From positions 1 through 64,000 of the forward strand of contig JAKVKC010000001.1 in assembly GCA_022486705.1 (NCBI GenBank): 64,000 nt of DNA, in the 5' to 3' direction. The DNA is from Solobacterium sp. (lineage in GTDB: Bacteria > Bacillota_I > Bacilli_A > Erysipelotrichales > Erysipelotrichaceae). Made by a program: the position numbers and the translations under genes. The notes beneath the pieces are model-generated. The model searched no databases, was not told the DNA's origin, and worked only from the letters and a program-made list of their open reading frames with translations. Of the stretch, positions 17,988 to 27,029 are shown piece by piece (the first letter of the stretch is position 1; each line of letters starts with the position of its first letter).

Positions 17988-18610
17988 TTCCTGCTGCCCA
18001 TCCGATCCAGCCAGATCCATATGCGGCAGAAGAAATACTGTCCGACCATGATCATCCCGATATTTGCCAGCACAATGCCCCAGCCCAGCTGCTCGACATG
18101 CAGAAAAGGATAAGGATACTGCGCCCCATCCATACCGATGCCAAAGCCCAGCGTTCCCAAGATCAAAGCAGCCGCATTATACAGAAGAGGAAAGATCATC
18201 GCATAAAGAATGTGCTTTTTGCGGAAATAATTCTTTGGCCCGACCAGCCAATCCAGGATCAAAAGAAGCGGCAGCAGATACTGCAGCAGGATCAGTGCCA
18301 GATAATCCGGTCCGGCAAGAGAAGCGTGCATCGGTCCCAGATACAGCAGACTGATCACTGCCATGCCAACGGCATTGGTCATCACCGTAAAGCGCATCCC
18401 CGTAGACAGAAAGCCCCGTCCGCCGATCTGCAGCCAGCGCATCTCCAGCAGATAGTACAGCAATGCCCATAATGCATTCAGCACCGTGAACATCTTAAAA
18501 GGATCCGCATGGAACGCTCCTTCAAAGACACCGGAAGCCAAGACAATGCCTGTGATAATATCCAATACGCATAAGAATGCGGTAAATTTTTCCAGTTTTG
18601 TTCTTCTCAT
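17984..18610 (-). CDS. Pr6Pr-like membrane protein
   Basis: 208 residues with six hydrophobic segments, charged loops between, and a short basic C-terminus. It resembles the Pr6Pr family of small six-helix bacterial membrane proteins of unknown function. The start MRRTKLEKF follows GAGGAT closely; an upstream TTG is possible. It lies 4 bases after the LysR stop and overlaps the deformylase-like gene by 4 bases. Confidence 0.65.
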   Translation of the reverse strand: MRRTKLEKFTAFLCVLDIITGIVLASGVFEGAFHADPFKMFTVLNALWALLYYLLEMRWLQIGGRGFLSTGMRFTVMTNAVGMAVISLLYLGPMHASLAGPDYLALILLQYLLPLLLILDWLVGPKNYFRKKHILYAMIFPLLYNAAALILGTLGFGIGMDGAQYPYPFLHVEQLGWGIVLANIGMIMVGQYFFCRIWIWLDRMGSRK

Positions 18611-18614
18611 ATCC

Positions 18615-19508
18615 TCACTGATCAATTCCTAACTTTTTAACAACTTTCGGTGTTTCCTGCATCGCAAATTTTAAAAATGTACGGGAAGCCAAAGTCATCT
18701 CTCGGCTGTCCGCATATGCCACCGCGATAGTGCGTTCAATCGGTTCCCTGATCGGTCTCAATACAAGGCCTTGAGAAAAGCCTGTCACGACCAGGCGATA
18801 CAGGATCGAAACGCCCATGTTCTGCCGTACCATGGCCAGGATCGAATAGTCATCATAGATCGTATATTCAATATGCGGCTGCAGTCCTGCATCCGCAAAA
18901 GCCTTCATCGGCACGCTGTTCTTTCCTTCATCCAAAAGAATAAACTCCTCTTCTGCCATATCCTTCAGCGTCACGATCTTCTTCTTGGCCAAAGGATTCT
19001 GTTTGGAAAGTACGGCTACCATACTATCACGATAGATGACCTCAATGCGAAGATCATCAAAATTTACCGGATTCAGAAAACCGAAATCTACGCTGCCTTC
19101 CTTGATCCATGCATGGATCTCATCATAATCCCCCTGGCGCAGGGAAAAGTGCGTCTGCGGATACAGCGTATGAAATTTCTGCAGCAGGATCGGCAGCAGA
19201 TTCCGCGATACCGATGTTACTGTACCGATCCGGATCGTCTCATCTACCAGACCAAGCATCTGTGTTCTTTTCTCTGCCAGGTTCTTTTCCGCTTTGCCGA
19301 TCGACTGAAAATAAGGCAGATAGGACTGCCCATCTGCTGTCAGGCACAGCCCATCTCGTCCCCGATGGATCAGCACCGTCTGCAGTTCTTCTTCTAAGCT
19401 GTGTACCGTCTGCGATACCGCCGACTGCGAATACCCCAATTCTTCGGCAGCTAATGTAAAGGAACCTTTTTCAACGACCTTCAGAAAGATCTCATATTTT
19501 GTCAGCAT
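18615..19508 (-). CDS. LysR family transcriptional regulator
   Basis: 297 residues. The N-terminal winged helix-turn-helix is clear (FLKVVEKGSFTLAAEELGYSQSAVSQTVHSLEEEL), followed by a periplasmic-binding-type effector domain (90-295). It is transcribed divergently from azlCD across an 81-base gap, the usual arrangement for a LysR regulator and its target, so azlCD is the probable regulon; the effector may be a branched-chain amino acid. It is followed by the Pr6Pr-like and deformylase-like genes on the same strand. Confidence 0.9.
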   Translation of the reverse strand: MLTKYEIFLKVVEKGSFTLAAEELGYSQSAVSQTVHSLEEELQTVLIHRGRDGLCLTADGQSYLPYFQSIGKAEKNLAEKRTQMLGLVDETIRIGTVTSVSRNLLPILLQKFHTLYPQTHFSLRQGDYDEIHAWIKEGSVDFGFLNPVNFDDLRIEVIYRDSMVAVLSKQNPLAKKKIVTLKDMAEEEFILLDEGKNSVPMKAFADAGLQPHIEYTIYDDYSILAMVRQNMGVSILYRLVVTGFSQGLVLRPIREPIERTIAVAYADSREMTLASRTFLKFAMQETPKVVKKLGIDQ

Positions 19509-19543
19509 AAGTTTTCCTTATACTTTTATTATATATATTCGTT

Positions 19544-19571
19544 TTACTTATGCATCAATATTTTGTATAAA
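19544..19571 (+). promoter_or_regulatory. Probable azlCD promoter
   Basis: Plus strand -35 TTACTT (19544-19549), 16-base spacer, -10 TATAAA (19566-19571). It lies in the AT-rich gap shared with the divergent LysR gene. Confidence 0.4.
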
Positions 19572-19589
19572 AGATGCAGGACAAATTCT

Positions 19590-20300
19590 ATGACACTCAC
19601 AAAAGAAGGATTTCAGGCAGGACAGAAAGACGGCATCACGATTGCAGCAGGATACTTTGCCGTATCTTTTGCTTTAGGCATTGCCATGGCAAATGCCGGC
19701 ATCGGTGCTCTGCAGGGATTTATCATGAGCTTTTTAAACATTGCCAGCGCAGGAGAATATGCCGCTACCGAAGTCATTGCGGAGAATGGCTCCTATCTGC
19801 AGATGGCCTTGATCACTCTCATTGCCAATGCCAGATATCTGCTGATGTCCTGTGCCTTTTCACAGAAATTCTCAGCTGATACGCCAATGATCCATCGGCT
19901 GCTCTGCGGCTATGGCATCACAGATGAACACTTCGCTATTGCCGTATCCCACAGCCGCTATCTGGATCCCTTCTACTTATATGGTGCCATGTCGCTCTCT
20001 GTACCAAGCTGGGCCATCGGCACAGCCCTGGGCATCACTTTAGGAAATGTACTTCCGGTACGCATTGTCTCTGCTTTATCTGTAGCACTCTATGGGATGT
20101 TCCTGGCCATCATTATCCCGCCATGCAGGAAGCAGTTTTCGATCCTGATCATTGTCGCATCCAGTTTTCTCAGCTCTTGGCTCTGCGGGATCCTGCCCTA
20201 TGTCTCTTCTCTTTCCTCCGGTACCCGCACGATCATTCTGACTGTGCTCATTGCCGGCATCGCAGCCGCCGTGAAGCCAATTGGGGAGGATGGACAATGA
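19590..20300 (+). CDS. azlC: AzlC family branched-chain amino acid exporter, large subunit
   Basis: 236 residues from the ATG at 19590 (GCAGGA ribosome binding site 8 bases before); the open frame extends to a TTG 27 bases upstream. AzlC family proteins with AzlD export branched-chain amino acids or analogues across the membrane. Seen: several hydrophobic helices, AAGYFAVSFALGIAMANAG near the start and YGITDEHFAIA in the middle, typical of AzlC. The stop overlaps the azlD start (ATGA). Confidence 0.92.
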   Translation: MTLTKEGFQAGQKDGITIAAGYFAVSFALGIAMANAGIGALQGFIMSFLNIASAGEYAATEVIAENGSYLQMALITLIANARYLLMSCAFSQKFSADTPMIHRLLCGYGITDEHFAIAVSHSRYLDPFYLYGAMSLSVPSWAIGTALGITLGNVLPVRIVSALSVALYGMFLAIIIPPCRKQFSILIIVASSFLSSWLCGILPYVSSLSSGTRTIILTVLIAGIAAAVKPIGEDGQ

Positions 20301-20605
20301 CACATTCCATATGGATCTATATCCTGATTGCTTTCGGTGTCAGCTATCTTCTCCGTGTGCTCCCTTTGACCTTGATCAGAAGACCGATCACCAATCCATT
20401 TCTGCGGAGCTTTCTCTACTATGTTCCTTATGCAACATTGGCTGTCATGACCTTTCCTGCCATCACTGAAACAACGCTCTCTCCCTATGCTGGGGCAGCC
20501 GCACTGCTGGTTGGCATCTTCTTGGCCTGGCGTGGGAAAACACTGCCGATCGTAGCTTCTGCCTGCTGCATCACCGTACTGCTTCTTGAGTTCTTCCTTG
20601 TATAA
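20297..20605 (+). CDS. azlD: AzlD family branched-chain amino acid exporter, small subunit
   Basis: 102 residues, four hydrophobic segments and the family pattern RVLPLTLIRRPITNPFLRSFLYYVPYA (written here as landmarks RVLPL, NPFLRSFLYYVPYA). It is the partner of AzlC. A GGGGAGGA ribosome binding site lies within the end of azlC, and the start overlaps the azlC stop by 4 bases. The open frame extends upstream inside azlC but this is not the start. Confidence 0.92.
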   Translation: MTHSIWIYILIAFGVSYLLRVLPLTLIRRPITNPFLRSFLYYVPYATLAVMTFPAITETTLSPYAGAAALLVGIFLAWRGKTLPIVASACCITVLLLEFFLV

Positions 20606-20628
20606 AAAAACCAGAGAGGATCCTCTGG
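20604..20628 (-). terminator. Terminator after the 84-residue gene
   Basis: CCAGAG, 6-base loop, CTCTGG; on the minus strand it is followed by seven T. It may also end azlCD weakly on the plus strand, where there is no T-run. Confidence 0.65.
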
Positions 20629-20666
20629 CAGAAAACCTAAAGATGCATGCATGACAGCTTCTTTTT

Positions 20667-20921
20667 TTACATATCTGCAATCAGTTTCTTGGCTTTCAGT
20701 AAGGCTTCATTCCGATACGTCTTATAGACATAGACAGAATAGCTCTGCGGTGCTTTCCGATTGGCCGCAAATCTCTGCTCGCCCATGAAGTTCGCCCAGA
20801 ACATATCATCCATGATCGTGACATACTGGATCTGATTTTCATGCAGAATTGTTTCAACTTTCTGTTTCTTATCAAGATCTTCCGTTTTATACAGCCGCTG
20901 CAAATTGCCTTTGATCATCAT
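20667..20921 (-). CDS. Small hypothetical protein (84 residues)
   Basis: I do not recognise the family. The start MMIKGNLQRL at 20921 is supported by AAAGGAGGA 9 bases upstream; the frame stays open further upstream without a ribosome binding site. The protein is soluble and charged, with an early KTEDLDKKQKVETILHEN segment and a C-terminal EALLKAKKLIADM helix. It has a loose resemblance to short DUF2007-type proteins. It has its own terminator and is convergent with azlD. Confidence 0.6.
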   Translation of the reverse strand: MMIKGNLQRLYKTEDLDKKQKVETILHENQIQYVTIMDDMFWANFMGEQRFAANRKAPQSYSVYVYKTYRNEALLKAKKLIADM

Positions 20922-21147
20922 ATGCGCACGTCCTCCTTTATCAGCCGAACTGCCGATCGTACAATAACAGCATGCAGGATCAATGACCATCGTTTCTTTC
21001 CATCAATATAATGTCCTGCATACATGTTTGCAAGCATACGTGGGACGGATTGCCGTTTTGGCGGGACGGTTTCTATTTATTTGACCAAGCGGAAAAGCTG
21101 CGGGTCACAAATAAGAAGTTCACCAGCTGCCATTCAGCTTTTGAACT

Positions 21148-21879
21148 TCACTGCATCTTATGCGGATCATTCCTGATCTCATCCAACAGTCGTTGATCTT
21201 CTTCCGTGAGCTCAAGATTGTTTAATAGTTCCGGCCTGTACTTCAGTGTCATGCGCAGAGATTCTTTTCTGCGATAGACACGTATTTTTTCGTGATTGCC
21301 GCTGAGAAGCACTTCCGGTACAGAATCTCCTTCATACTCTAAGGGCCTGGTATATTGAGGATATTCCAATAATCCGGTCTCAAAGGATTCCTCTTCTGTG
21401 CTCTGTTTCTTGATCACACCATCTAATAAACGAATGATGGAATCCGCAATGATCATTGCGGGGTATTCACCGCCGGATACAATGTAGTCACCTATAGATA
21501 CAGATTCATCCGCGTGTTTCATGATACGTGCATCGGCACCTTCATAATGACCGCAGATGAGAATCAGATGTTCTTTCTTTGCATACTCATGTGCTTTAGC
21601 CTGTGTATATGGAACACCCGCTGCGGCACTTAGCACTGTATAACTATGCTCTGTCCGGCAAGCGCTTAATGCTTTCAGTACCGGTTCGCAGCGCAGGATC
21701 ATGCCTGCTCCTCCCCCATACGGCGAATCGTCAATATCGCGAAAGCTGCCGGCGGCATATTTTTTTATATCAATGATCTCTATTTCCGCAATGCCCTTCG
21801 CTATTGCATGTGCAATGATCGGTGCGCTGCATAAACTGTCCAGCATCTCAGGGAACATTGTCAGTATCGTTATCTTCAT
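21148..21879 (-). CDS. trmD: tRNA (guanine-37 N1)-methyltransferase
   Basis: 243 residues. It methylates G37 next to the anticodon to prevent frameshifting. The SPOUT knot is visible: SPYGGGAGMILRCEPV, LICGHYEGADARI and SIGDYIVSGGEYPAM. The C-terminal helical domain includes RKESLRMTLKYRPELL. It is separate from its usual partners rpsP, rimM and rplS: upstream is CapA and the 150 bases downstream hold no gene. Confidence 0.97.
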   Translation of the reverse strand: MKITILTMFPEMLDSLCSAPIIAHAIAKGIAEIEIIDIKKYAAGSFRDIDDSPYGGGAGMILRCEPVLKALSACRTEHSYTVLSAAAGVPYTQAKAHEYAKKEHLILICGHYEGADARIMKHADESVSIGDYIVSGGEYPAMIIADSIIRLLDGVIKKQSTEEESFETGLLEYPQYTRPLEYEGDSVPEVLLSGNHEKIRVYRRKESLRMTLKYRPELLNNLELTEEDQRLLDEIRNDPHKMQ

Positions 21880-21927
21880 TATCGTGCTGCGCCCAATTCT
21901 AATACTTTCATATCTGATCTTCTTTCT

Positions 21928-23124
21928 TTAGAACGCACCTACAGGGATCGTTGGATCCAATTGCGTTACGATCGGCTTATATTGTTCATAGACTGCTTCA
22001 TGATTGGCAACATAAGTATCATCTGTCATCTGAGAAAAGGGAACGATCTCGTAGTTATGACAGTTATCCGTACAGTACTGATACATGAGATCTGTCTTGA
22101 CATCCTTGATCTCGATCGCTGTCTTTCCATCCGTGACAGTCTTCTGAATATTCAGGGCTGCCATCATTTCGATCCGGCAGTCATCAAACTGAGCAGCACA
22201 GAGATTGCCTAAAGCATAGAAACAGATTGTCTTATGATTGTTCAGCCATTGGACCGGTCCAATCACATGCGGATGATTGCCAATGATGATATCCGCTCCC
22301 GCATCAGCCGCTTCCTGTGCAAGCCTCTGCTGATCCTCGGTCGCTGCCATTACATATTCTGTTCCCCAATGCATCGCTACTATGACAACATCTGCCTGCT
22401 GCTTCGCTGCTTTGATCTGATTGAGCATCTCTTCTTCATGTCCATCATAGCAGGCGACCATGTATGGTTCATCTGCCGGCGGTTCTAAGCCATTCATCCC
22501 ATACGTCCAGGAGAAATATGCATAAGTGATGCCATTGACTTCATGGATCGGGATGGCTTCCCGTTCAGCCTGCGATGTATAGACACCGCTGGTAACAACA
22601 TTTGTTTTTGTCTTCCAATAGTTCAGAGAATTCGCTACACCGACGGTTCCCATATCCAAGGAATGATTGTTTGCCAAAGAAACTAAGTTGAATCCATAGT
22701 TCACCATGGCATCGCCCCAGGCCTGCGGTCCATTGAACTGCGGATAGCCATGAATGCCTAATTCATCCCCGCCCAAGATCGTCTCCTGATTGTAATACTG
22801 CAGATCATATGGTTCAGCAATGGCACCGATACGATGAAGTTCTTTGGTAAAGTCATACGTTCCCGCGCCGGTTGCGGCATCATAAGGGATCACATCATGC
22901 AGCAGAGCATCGCCTACCATAAATAATGAAGCATTGCTGACTGTAGTTACCGGTGTCGCTTCTTCCGTCGGCTGTGAGGATGCTGTCTCTGCCGCCGTTG
23001 CCTGATCCGCTTTGGCAAACTGCCTGCAATAGAGAAAAGCCCCCAATGCCCCTACCGCCATTGCCATGACGATCATCAATACAATGGAACTTTTCCGCAA
23101 TCTTCTTTTCTTTCTCTCCGCCAT
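21928..23124 (-). CDS. CapA family protein (poly-gamma-glutamate capsule type)
   Basis: 398 residues. A basic N-terminus and one membrane segment (about 13-33) are followed by a low-complexity linker and a metallophosphatase-like CapA domain: LFMVGDALLHDV, VSLANNHSLDMGTVGVANSL, VVIVAMHWGTEY and IIIGNHPHVIGPVQW. CapA/PgsA proteins take part in capsule-type polyglutamate production or anchoring, but no capB/capC genes are nearby, so the substrate is unknown. It acts on the outer side of the membrane. Confidence 0.88.
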   Translation of the reverse strand: MAERKKRRLRKSSIVLMIVMAMAVGALGAFLYCRQFAKADQATAAETASSQPTEEATPVTTVSNASLFMVGDALLHDVIPYDAATGAGTYDFTKELHRIGAIAEPYDLQYYNQETILGGDELGIHGYPQFNGPQAWGDAMVNYGFNLVSLANNHSLDMGTVGVANSLNYWKTKTNVVTSGVYTSQAEREAIPIHEVNGITYAYFSWTYGMNGLEPPADEPYMVACYDGHEEEMLNQIKAAKQQADVVIVAMHWGTEYVMAATEDQQRLAQEAADAGADIIIGNHPHVIGPVQWLNNHKTICFYALGNLCAAQFDDCRIEMMAALNIQKTVTDGKTAIEIKDVKTDLMYQYCTDNCHNYEIVPFSQMTDDTYVANHEAVYEQYKPIVTQLDPTIPVGAF

Positions 23125-23203
23125 ATTCTGTCCCCCGATGTCTTTTCATCATATCATGATTGCGAAGTGTCTAGAAAAGATAGTTTTTTAGAGCATATTT
23201 TGG

Positions 23204-23209
23204 TATAAT
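23204..23209 (+). promoter_or_regulatory. -10 box for the tRNA-Pro gene
   Basis: Extended -10 TGGTATAAT on the plus strand, hexamer 20 bases before the tRNA. The -35 is weak. Confidence 0.5.
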
Positions 23210-23229
23210 AATGGAGCTGGTCAGCATTT

Positions 23230-23303
23230 CGGGATGTGGCTCAGCTTGGTAGAGCGCTTCGTTCGGGACGAAGAGGTCGTGGGTTCGAATCCCGTCATCC
23301 CGA
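23230..23303 (+). tRNA. tRNA-Pro (anticodon CGG)
   Basis: 74 bases with a full cloverleaf: acceptor CGGGATG pairs with CATCCCG, the D arm is GCTCAGCTTGGTAGAGC, and the anticodon stem CTTCG/CGAAG encloses TTCGGGA, so the anticodon is CGG and reads CCG. The T arm is GGTTCGAATCC. The first base is C, usual for bacterial tRNA-Pro. The CCA end is not encoded. It stands alone with its own promoter and terminator. Confidence 0.95.
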
Positions 23304-23317
23304 CTGATAACAAAAAA

Positions 23318-23346
23318 GCGATGGTCTTCTGAAGATCGTCGTTTTC
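23318..23346 (+). terminator. Terminator after tRNA-Pro
   Basis: GCGATGGTCTTC pairs, with G-U pairs, to GAAGATCGTCGT, followed by TTTTC. Confidence 0.6.
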
Positions 23347-23407
23347 TTATGGCATATCTGCGCTATATAAAAAGTCAGCGTACAGGAACGTGCGCTGACA
23401 GCTATAC

Positions 23408-24706
23408 TTATTTCATTTCTCCGTTGGAGATCTCATCCGTAGAATAATGCTTGATCGGTGTCCACTTGACCTTGGCAAACATTGCTTCAATGGTCAATGG
23501 CAGGTATGTCAGCATAAATACAGGGAACAGCCATAAGTTCTTCCACTTCTTCCACTTTGTGGTATGAATACGATCGTTTTCCATAATGATCGTCAATCCG
23601 CCGACAATGATCAGACCGCCATAGAAGTTCAGCAGGGTCAATCCCAGCAGTACAAAGATCTGCTGGCGGAATACCATCTGCACATAATACGGCATGAACC
23701 AAGCGGAACATAATACATAGCCGCAGATCAGGATCGTCATGACCGTCAGCAGCGAACAAGGCACAACAGTCATCAGGACATCATAGCAGGCCAATCTTCT
23801 TTTCGGCATTGTGAAGATGCCTTTGATCAGCTTGCCGATATATCTCGCATCGATCTGATAGAAGCCCTTCGCCCAGCGCAGTCTCTGATTCCATGACTGC
23901 TTCATGCTTGCCGGCTGCTCATCATAGAGGATGGCAGAGTCGCAGTAGCCGATCCGCAGATTGTTCAAAGTTGAAGCAACGGAGAACTGAATATCTTCGG
24001 TCAGCAGATAATATGGCCAGCCATTGTTCTCCTGCATGACTTTTTCCGAAACACAGAAGCCCGTGCCGGAGATCATGCACTGTGCGCCCATGCACATTCT
24101 TGGATAATTCAAATGTCTTGCCTCATGCATGAACCACAGAGAATAGGAAGCAGTGATCCAGTTGACATCATAATTCTTCGAATTCCGATATGAAGTAAAA
24201 GCATCATATTTTCCGGTATCAAACGTCTTATTGGCTTCTTTCAGGAATTGATCATCGACCAGATTATCGGCATCAAAGACAAAATAAGCATCATAATATC
24301 CTTTGCCTTTCAATTCCTGTACTTTGCCATAGATATAGTTCAGGGCATATCCTTTGCCCACTTTTTCATGATCCTGTCTTTCAAATACTACCGCACCATG
24401 CTGCGCGGATACTTCAGCCGTATGATCGGTGCAGTTGTCTGCAACCACATAAATGTCATAGCATTCCTTGGGGTAATCCTGCTTGGTTAAGCTGTCCAGC
24501 AGTTCAAAGATCACCGATTCTTCATTTCTTGCACTGATAAAGATTGCATAGCGATGGTTGACCTTCGCATCCGGAAGCTTTGGCACATGACGATGAAAGA
24601 TGGCATATACAATATATATGAACTGATACAGATAGAATACTGTCAGCGAAATAGCGACTATAACAGAGAATATTTGGAACATATCCAGGAATTTCAAAGA
24701 AATCAC
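23408..24706 (-). CDS. Membrane glycosyltransferase, family 2 (processive synthase type)
   Basis: 432 residues. An N-terminal membrane helix (10-35), a GT2 domain (45-300) and three or four C-terminal helices (305-410). GT2 motifs: ISARNEESVI, VVADNCTDHT, FDADNLVDDQF (DxD-type), TEDIQFS and QRLRWAKGFYQ (QxxRW). This is the architecture of inverting enzymes that make and export polysaccharides such as cellulose, hyaluronan or poly-GlcNAc; the product cannot be named. It is a single gene with its own promoter. Confidence 0.9.
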   Translation of the reverse strand: MISLKFLDMFQIFSVIVAISLTVFYLYQFIYIVYAIFHRHVPKLPDAKVNHRYAIFISARNEESVIFELLDSLTKQDYPKECYDIYVVADNCTDHTAEVSAQHGAVVFERQDHEKVGKGYALNYIYGKVQELKGKGYYDAYFVFDADNLVDDQFLKEANKTFDTGKYDAFTSYRNSKNYDVNWITASYSLWFMHEARHLNYPRMCMGAQCMISGTGFCVSEKVMQENNGWPYYLLTEDIQFSVASTLNNLRIGYCDSAILYDEQPASMKQSWNQRLRWAKGFYQIDARYIGKLIKGIFTMPKRRLACYDVLMTVVPCSLLTVMTILICGYVLCSAWFMPYYVQMVFRQQIFVLLGLTLLNFYGGLIIVGGLTIIMENDRIHTTKWKKWKNLWLFPVFMLTYLPLTIEAMFAKVKWTPIKHYSTDEISNGEMK

Positions 24707-24740
24707 CAGCCTTTCCTGTTTCTTTAAGAAACTGTTCTTT

Positions 24741-24768
24741 ACTCTACGGCCATCTGAAAATTTGTCAA
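24741..24768 (-). promoter_or_regulatory. Promoter of the GT2 gene
   Basis: Minus strand -35 TTGACA (24763-24768), 16-base spacer, -10 TAGAGT (24741-24746). Confidence 0.55.
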
Positions 24769-24846
24769 CCTAGAGTACGCATTATCATATCATGGAAATG
24801 AATCAGCATTTACTGAATTCGTCATATTTGGTAGAATAAACGCGCA

Positions 24847-25344
24847 ATGGATCTCTTACTGTATATTCCAGATATCGCTGCAATGGCCGCGATCTATATA
24901 TTATTTCTGCATCAGCACTGGTCAAAATGCCGTCCCGGCGCACATTTTCTGTTCTATCTGTGTACCTGCTTCATTTTTCTGGTGACCCTGTCTCCTTTTA
25001 TCATGGATATTCCGCACCTGTTCTCGGGTATGGTCAGCCGGTATAATTTTGACCCTTTTGTGGATCTTCTGAATGGCTATGGCAGTCCGCTGCAGGAATG
25101 CATTGAGAATATTGTCCTCTTTATTCCTTTTGCCTTTGCCTGCCGCATGAGTGAAAAGACTTCTTTATGGAAGACCTTGCTGCTGGGCATCCTGTACAGC
25201 CTGCTGATTGAAACAGTGCAGCCCTTGATCTCCACGATCCGGGTCTTTGATATTACCGATATCATCACGAATGCCTGCGGAGCTTTGATCGGTGCCTTCC
25301 TATATTCTCTGTATATCAGATTATTTCCTGGGAAGGAAGCCTAA
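24847..25344 (+). CDS. VanZ family membrane protein
   Basis: 165 residues with four to five membrane segments. The VanZ pattern is visible: FDPFVDLLN, ENIVLFIPFAFACR, ETVQPLISTIRVFDITDIITNACGALIG (the E-Q...R..DI.DI..N..G series). VanZ gives low teicoplanin resistance in enterococci; most relatives have unknown function. Only a weak ribosome binding site precedes the ATG. Confidence 0.85.
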   Translation: MDLLLYIPDIAAMAAIYILFLHQHWSKCRPGAHFLFYLCTCFIFLVTLSPFIMDIPHLFSGMVSRYNFDPFVDLLNGYGSPLQECIENIVLFIPFAFACRMSEKTSLWKTLLLGILYSLLIETVQPLISTIRVFDITDIITNACGALIGAFLYSLYIRLFPGKEA

Positions 25345-25364
25345 AGAAAAGGAGATTTCTCTCC

Positions 25365-27029
25365 TCAGTCTACTAAGATGCTTCCGCCGATAAATTCACG
25401 GATAATGGAATTGTTAGCAATATATGAATCATCCTGAATAGAGACAAAGAATTCCAGGAACTGCAGCATTCTCTGTGCCTCCGGATATTCCGGTTCTTCT
25501 TCGTGGATTCCTTTCAAGAGCGGTTCCGCATACTTTTTCAATACCGCCAATTCATAGATGCACTGGCTGTTGAAGAAAGCGTCTGCTTCATCATTGTATG
25601 GGAAGATATTGCGCTCTTCCCCTGCCCGAACACTTGGCCAGGTGGCAATCGTTACAGCAGCGCTCCTGCCCCGAGTACGATAATCCCTGACCATTCTGCG
25701 CAGCATTCTTGCATCGGTGGTCGGTACCCGATGATGATGATCCAGATTCAGCTGGGTCAGCGGACTGATATAGATCTTGAATTTAGCATCCGCAGGAATA
25801 CCTTCAGTCAAAGCAGGATTCAGGCCATGGATGCCTTCAATCACAATTGGCTGCGTCGGTTCGATCGATGTGATCCGACTGCCGTAGATCTTTTTCCCCT
25901 GGATAAAATCAAAGGTCGAAAGATCTGTTTTTTTACCAGACAGAAGATCATTCATCTGGGCTGTGAACAAGTGAATATCCACGGCACTGATGCTCTCCAG
26001 ATCCTTTTTGCCATCCGGTCCCGGGATCATATCATCCCGATCCACAAAGTAATCATCGGTGCCCAGATACAGCGGCTTCAGGCCAATGACCCGCAGCTGG
26101 ATGCACAGCCGTTTCGCAAAAGATGTCTTGCCGGAAGAAGAAGGCCCAGCGATCAGAATGATCCGCTTATGGCTGTTTCTGATCATCTCCGCAATCTCAG
26201 CGATCTTTTTTTCATGCAGAGCCTCACTGACCTGGATCAATTGCTTATATGTATTATTTTCTACACATGCATTCAGGTCGCTGGCAAAGTTGACGCCGCA
26301 TACATTCTCCCAATGTGTTTCTTCCGAGAATGCTTCATACAGAAGCTTCTGTTCTTCAAAAGCACAGACTTCATCTGGATATTCCGGATGCGGAAAGCGA
26401 AGCAGCACACCATTGCGGTACCGGCGCAGTTCAAACAGTTTCAGATAGCCAGCTGACGGCACCGCATGGCAGTACAGCAGGTCTTCTTCCTCGTCCAAGC
26501 GGCAGGCCAAAGCATGCGAAAGATCCGGTGCACTGTGATACAGTTCTGTTTCATCCTTCAGGTTATGCTTCTTCAGCCATTCCGACAATGCTCTGCGATC
26601 CATTTCTGTCTCTGCAATCGGCAGATCATCGCGCACCATTTCTGACATCTTCAGCTGGATCTGGCGCAGTGTACTGTCACTGACATTGCCGTCATGGATG
26701 ATCGTGAACAGTCCTTTGGATAAAGAATTGGCGATCGTCACCTTCACTGCTTTCCCCAGAACGTGATGAACGGCTGCACAGTATAAAAGGATCAGGCTCC
26801 CCTGCATTGCCATATTGGCATAGCTGTCCGCAATATCGCAGAACGCTACGGTACAGTCCTTGCGGATCTCAGTATTCAATCTCTCATAGTAATGATCGAT
26901 CAAGCATGCATAGATCTGATGGCGCGGTTTCTGCTTCGCCATTGCTAAGATCTTTTCCGGGGTGATCCCTTCTTCATATTCATTCTCTTCATTTCTTCCA
27001 TCCGGGAAGATAGTTTTGATTCTGATCAT
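25365..27029 (-). CDS. Nucleoside kinase (uridine kinase-like) with TGS/ThrRS-like N-terminus
   Basis: 554 residues. The N-terminal ~230 residues resemble the TGS and editing-type region of threonyl-tRNA synthetase (MIRIKTIFPDGRNEENEYEEG written as landmark IKTIFPDG). The C-terminal half is a P-loop kinase of the uridine kinase/phosphoribulokinase group: IAGPSSSGKTSFAKRL, LGTDDYFVDRDD, STFDFIQGK, VIEGIHGLNP and RMLRRMVRDYRTRG. This fusion is common in Firmicutes and annotated as nucleoside kinase; the precise substrate is not shown by sequence. Its start overlaps the stop of the GNAT gene (ATGA). Confidence 0.88.
   Translation of the reverse strand: MIRIKTIFPDGRNEENEYEEGITPEKILAMAKQKPRHQIYACLIDHYYERLNTEIRKDCTVAFCDIADSYANMAMQGSLILLYCAAVHHVLGKAVKVTIANSLSKGLFTIIHDGNVSDSTLRQIQLKMSEMVRDDLPIAETEMDRRALSEWLKKHNLKDETELYHSAPDLSHALACRLDEEEDLLYCHAVPSAGYLKLFELRRYRNGVLLRFPHPEYPDEVCAFEEQKLLYEAFSEETHWENVCGVNFASDLNACVENNTYKQLIQVSEALHEKKIAEIAEMIRNSHKRIILIAGPSSSGKTSFAKRLCIQLRVIGLKPLYLGTDDYFVDRDDMIPGPDGKKDLESISAVDIHLFTAQMNDLLSGKKTDLSTFDFIQGKKIYGSRITSIEPTQPIVIEGIHGLNPALTEGIPADAKFKIYISPLTQLNLDHHHRVPTTDARMLRRMVRDYRTRGRSAAVTIATWPSVRAGEERNIFPYNDEADAFFNSQCIYELAVLKKYAEPLLKGIHEEEPEYPEAQRMLQFLEFFVSIQDDSYIANNSIIREFIGGSILVD

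Noticed and set aside
20991-21147. Repeated CCGTCCC elements downstream of trmD
   Set aside because: Two short copies with no hairpin plus T-run and no ORF; no function can be supported.
25503-26456. 317-codon open frame on the plus strand
   Set aside because: Antisense shadow of the nucleoside kinase, whose P-loop and family layout are clear.
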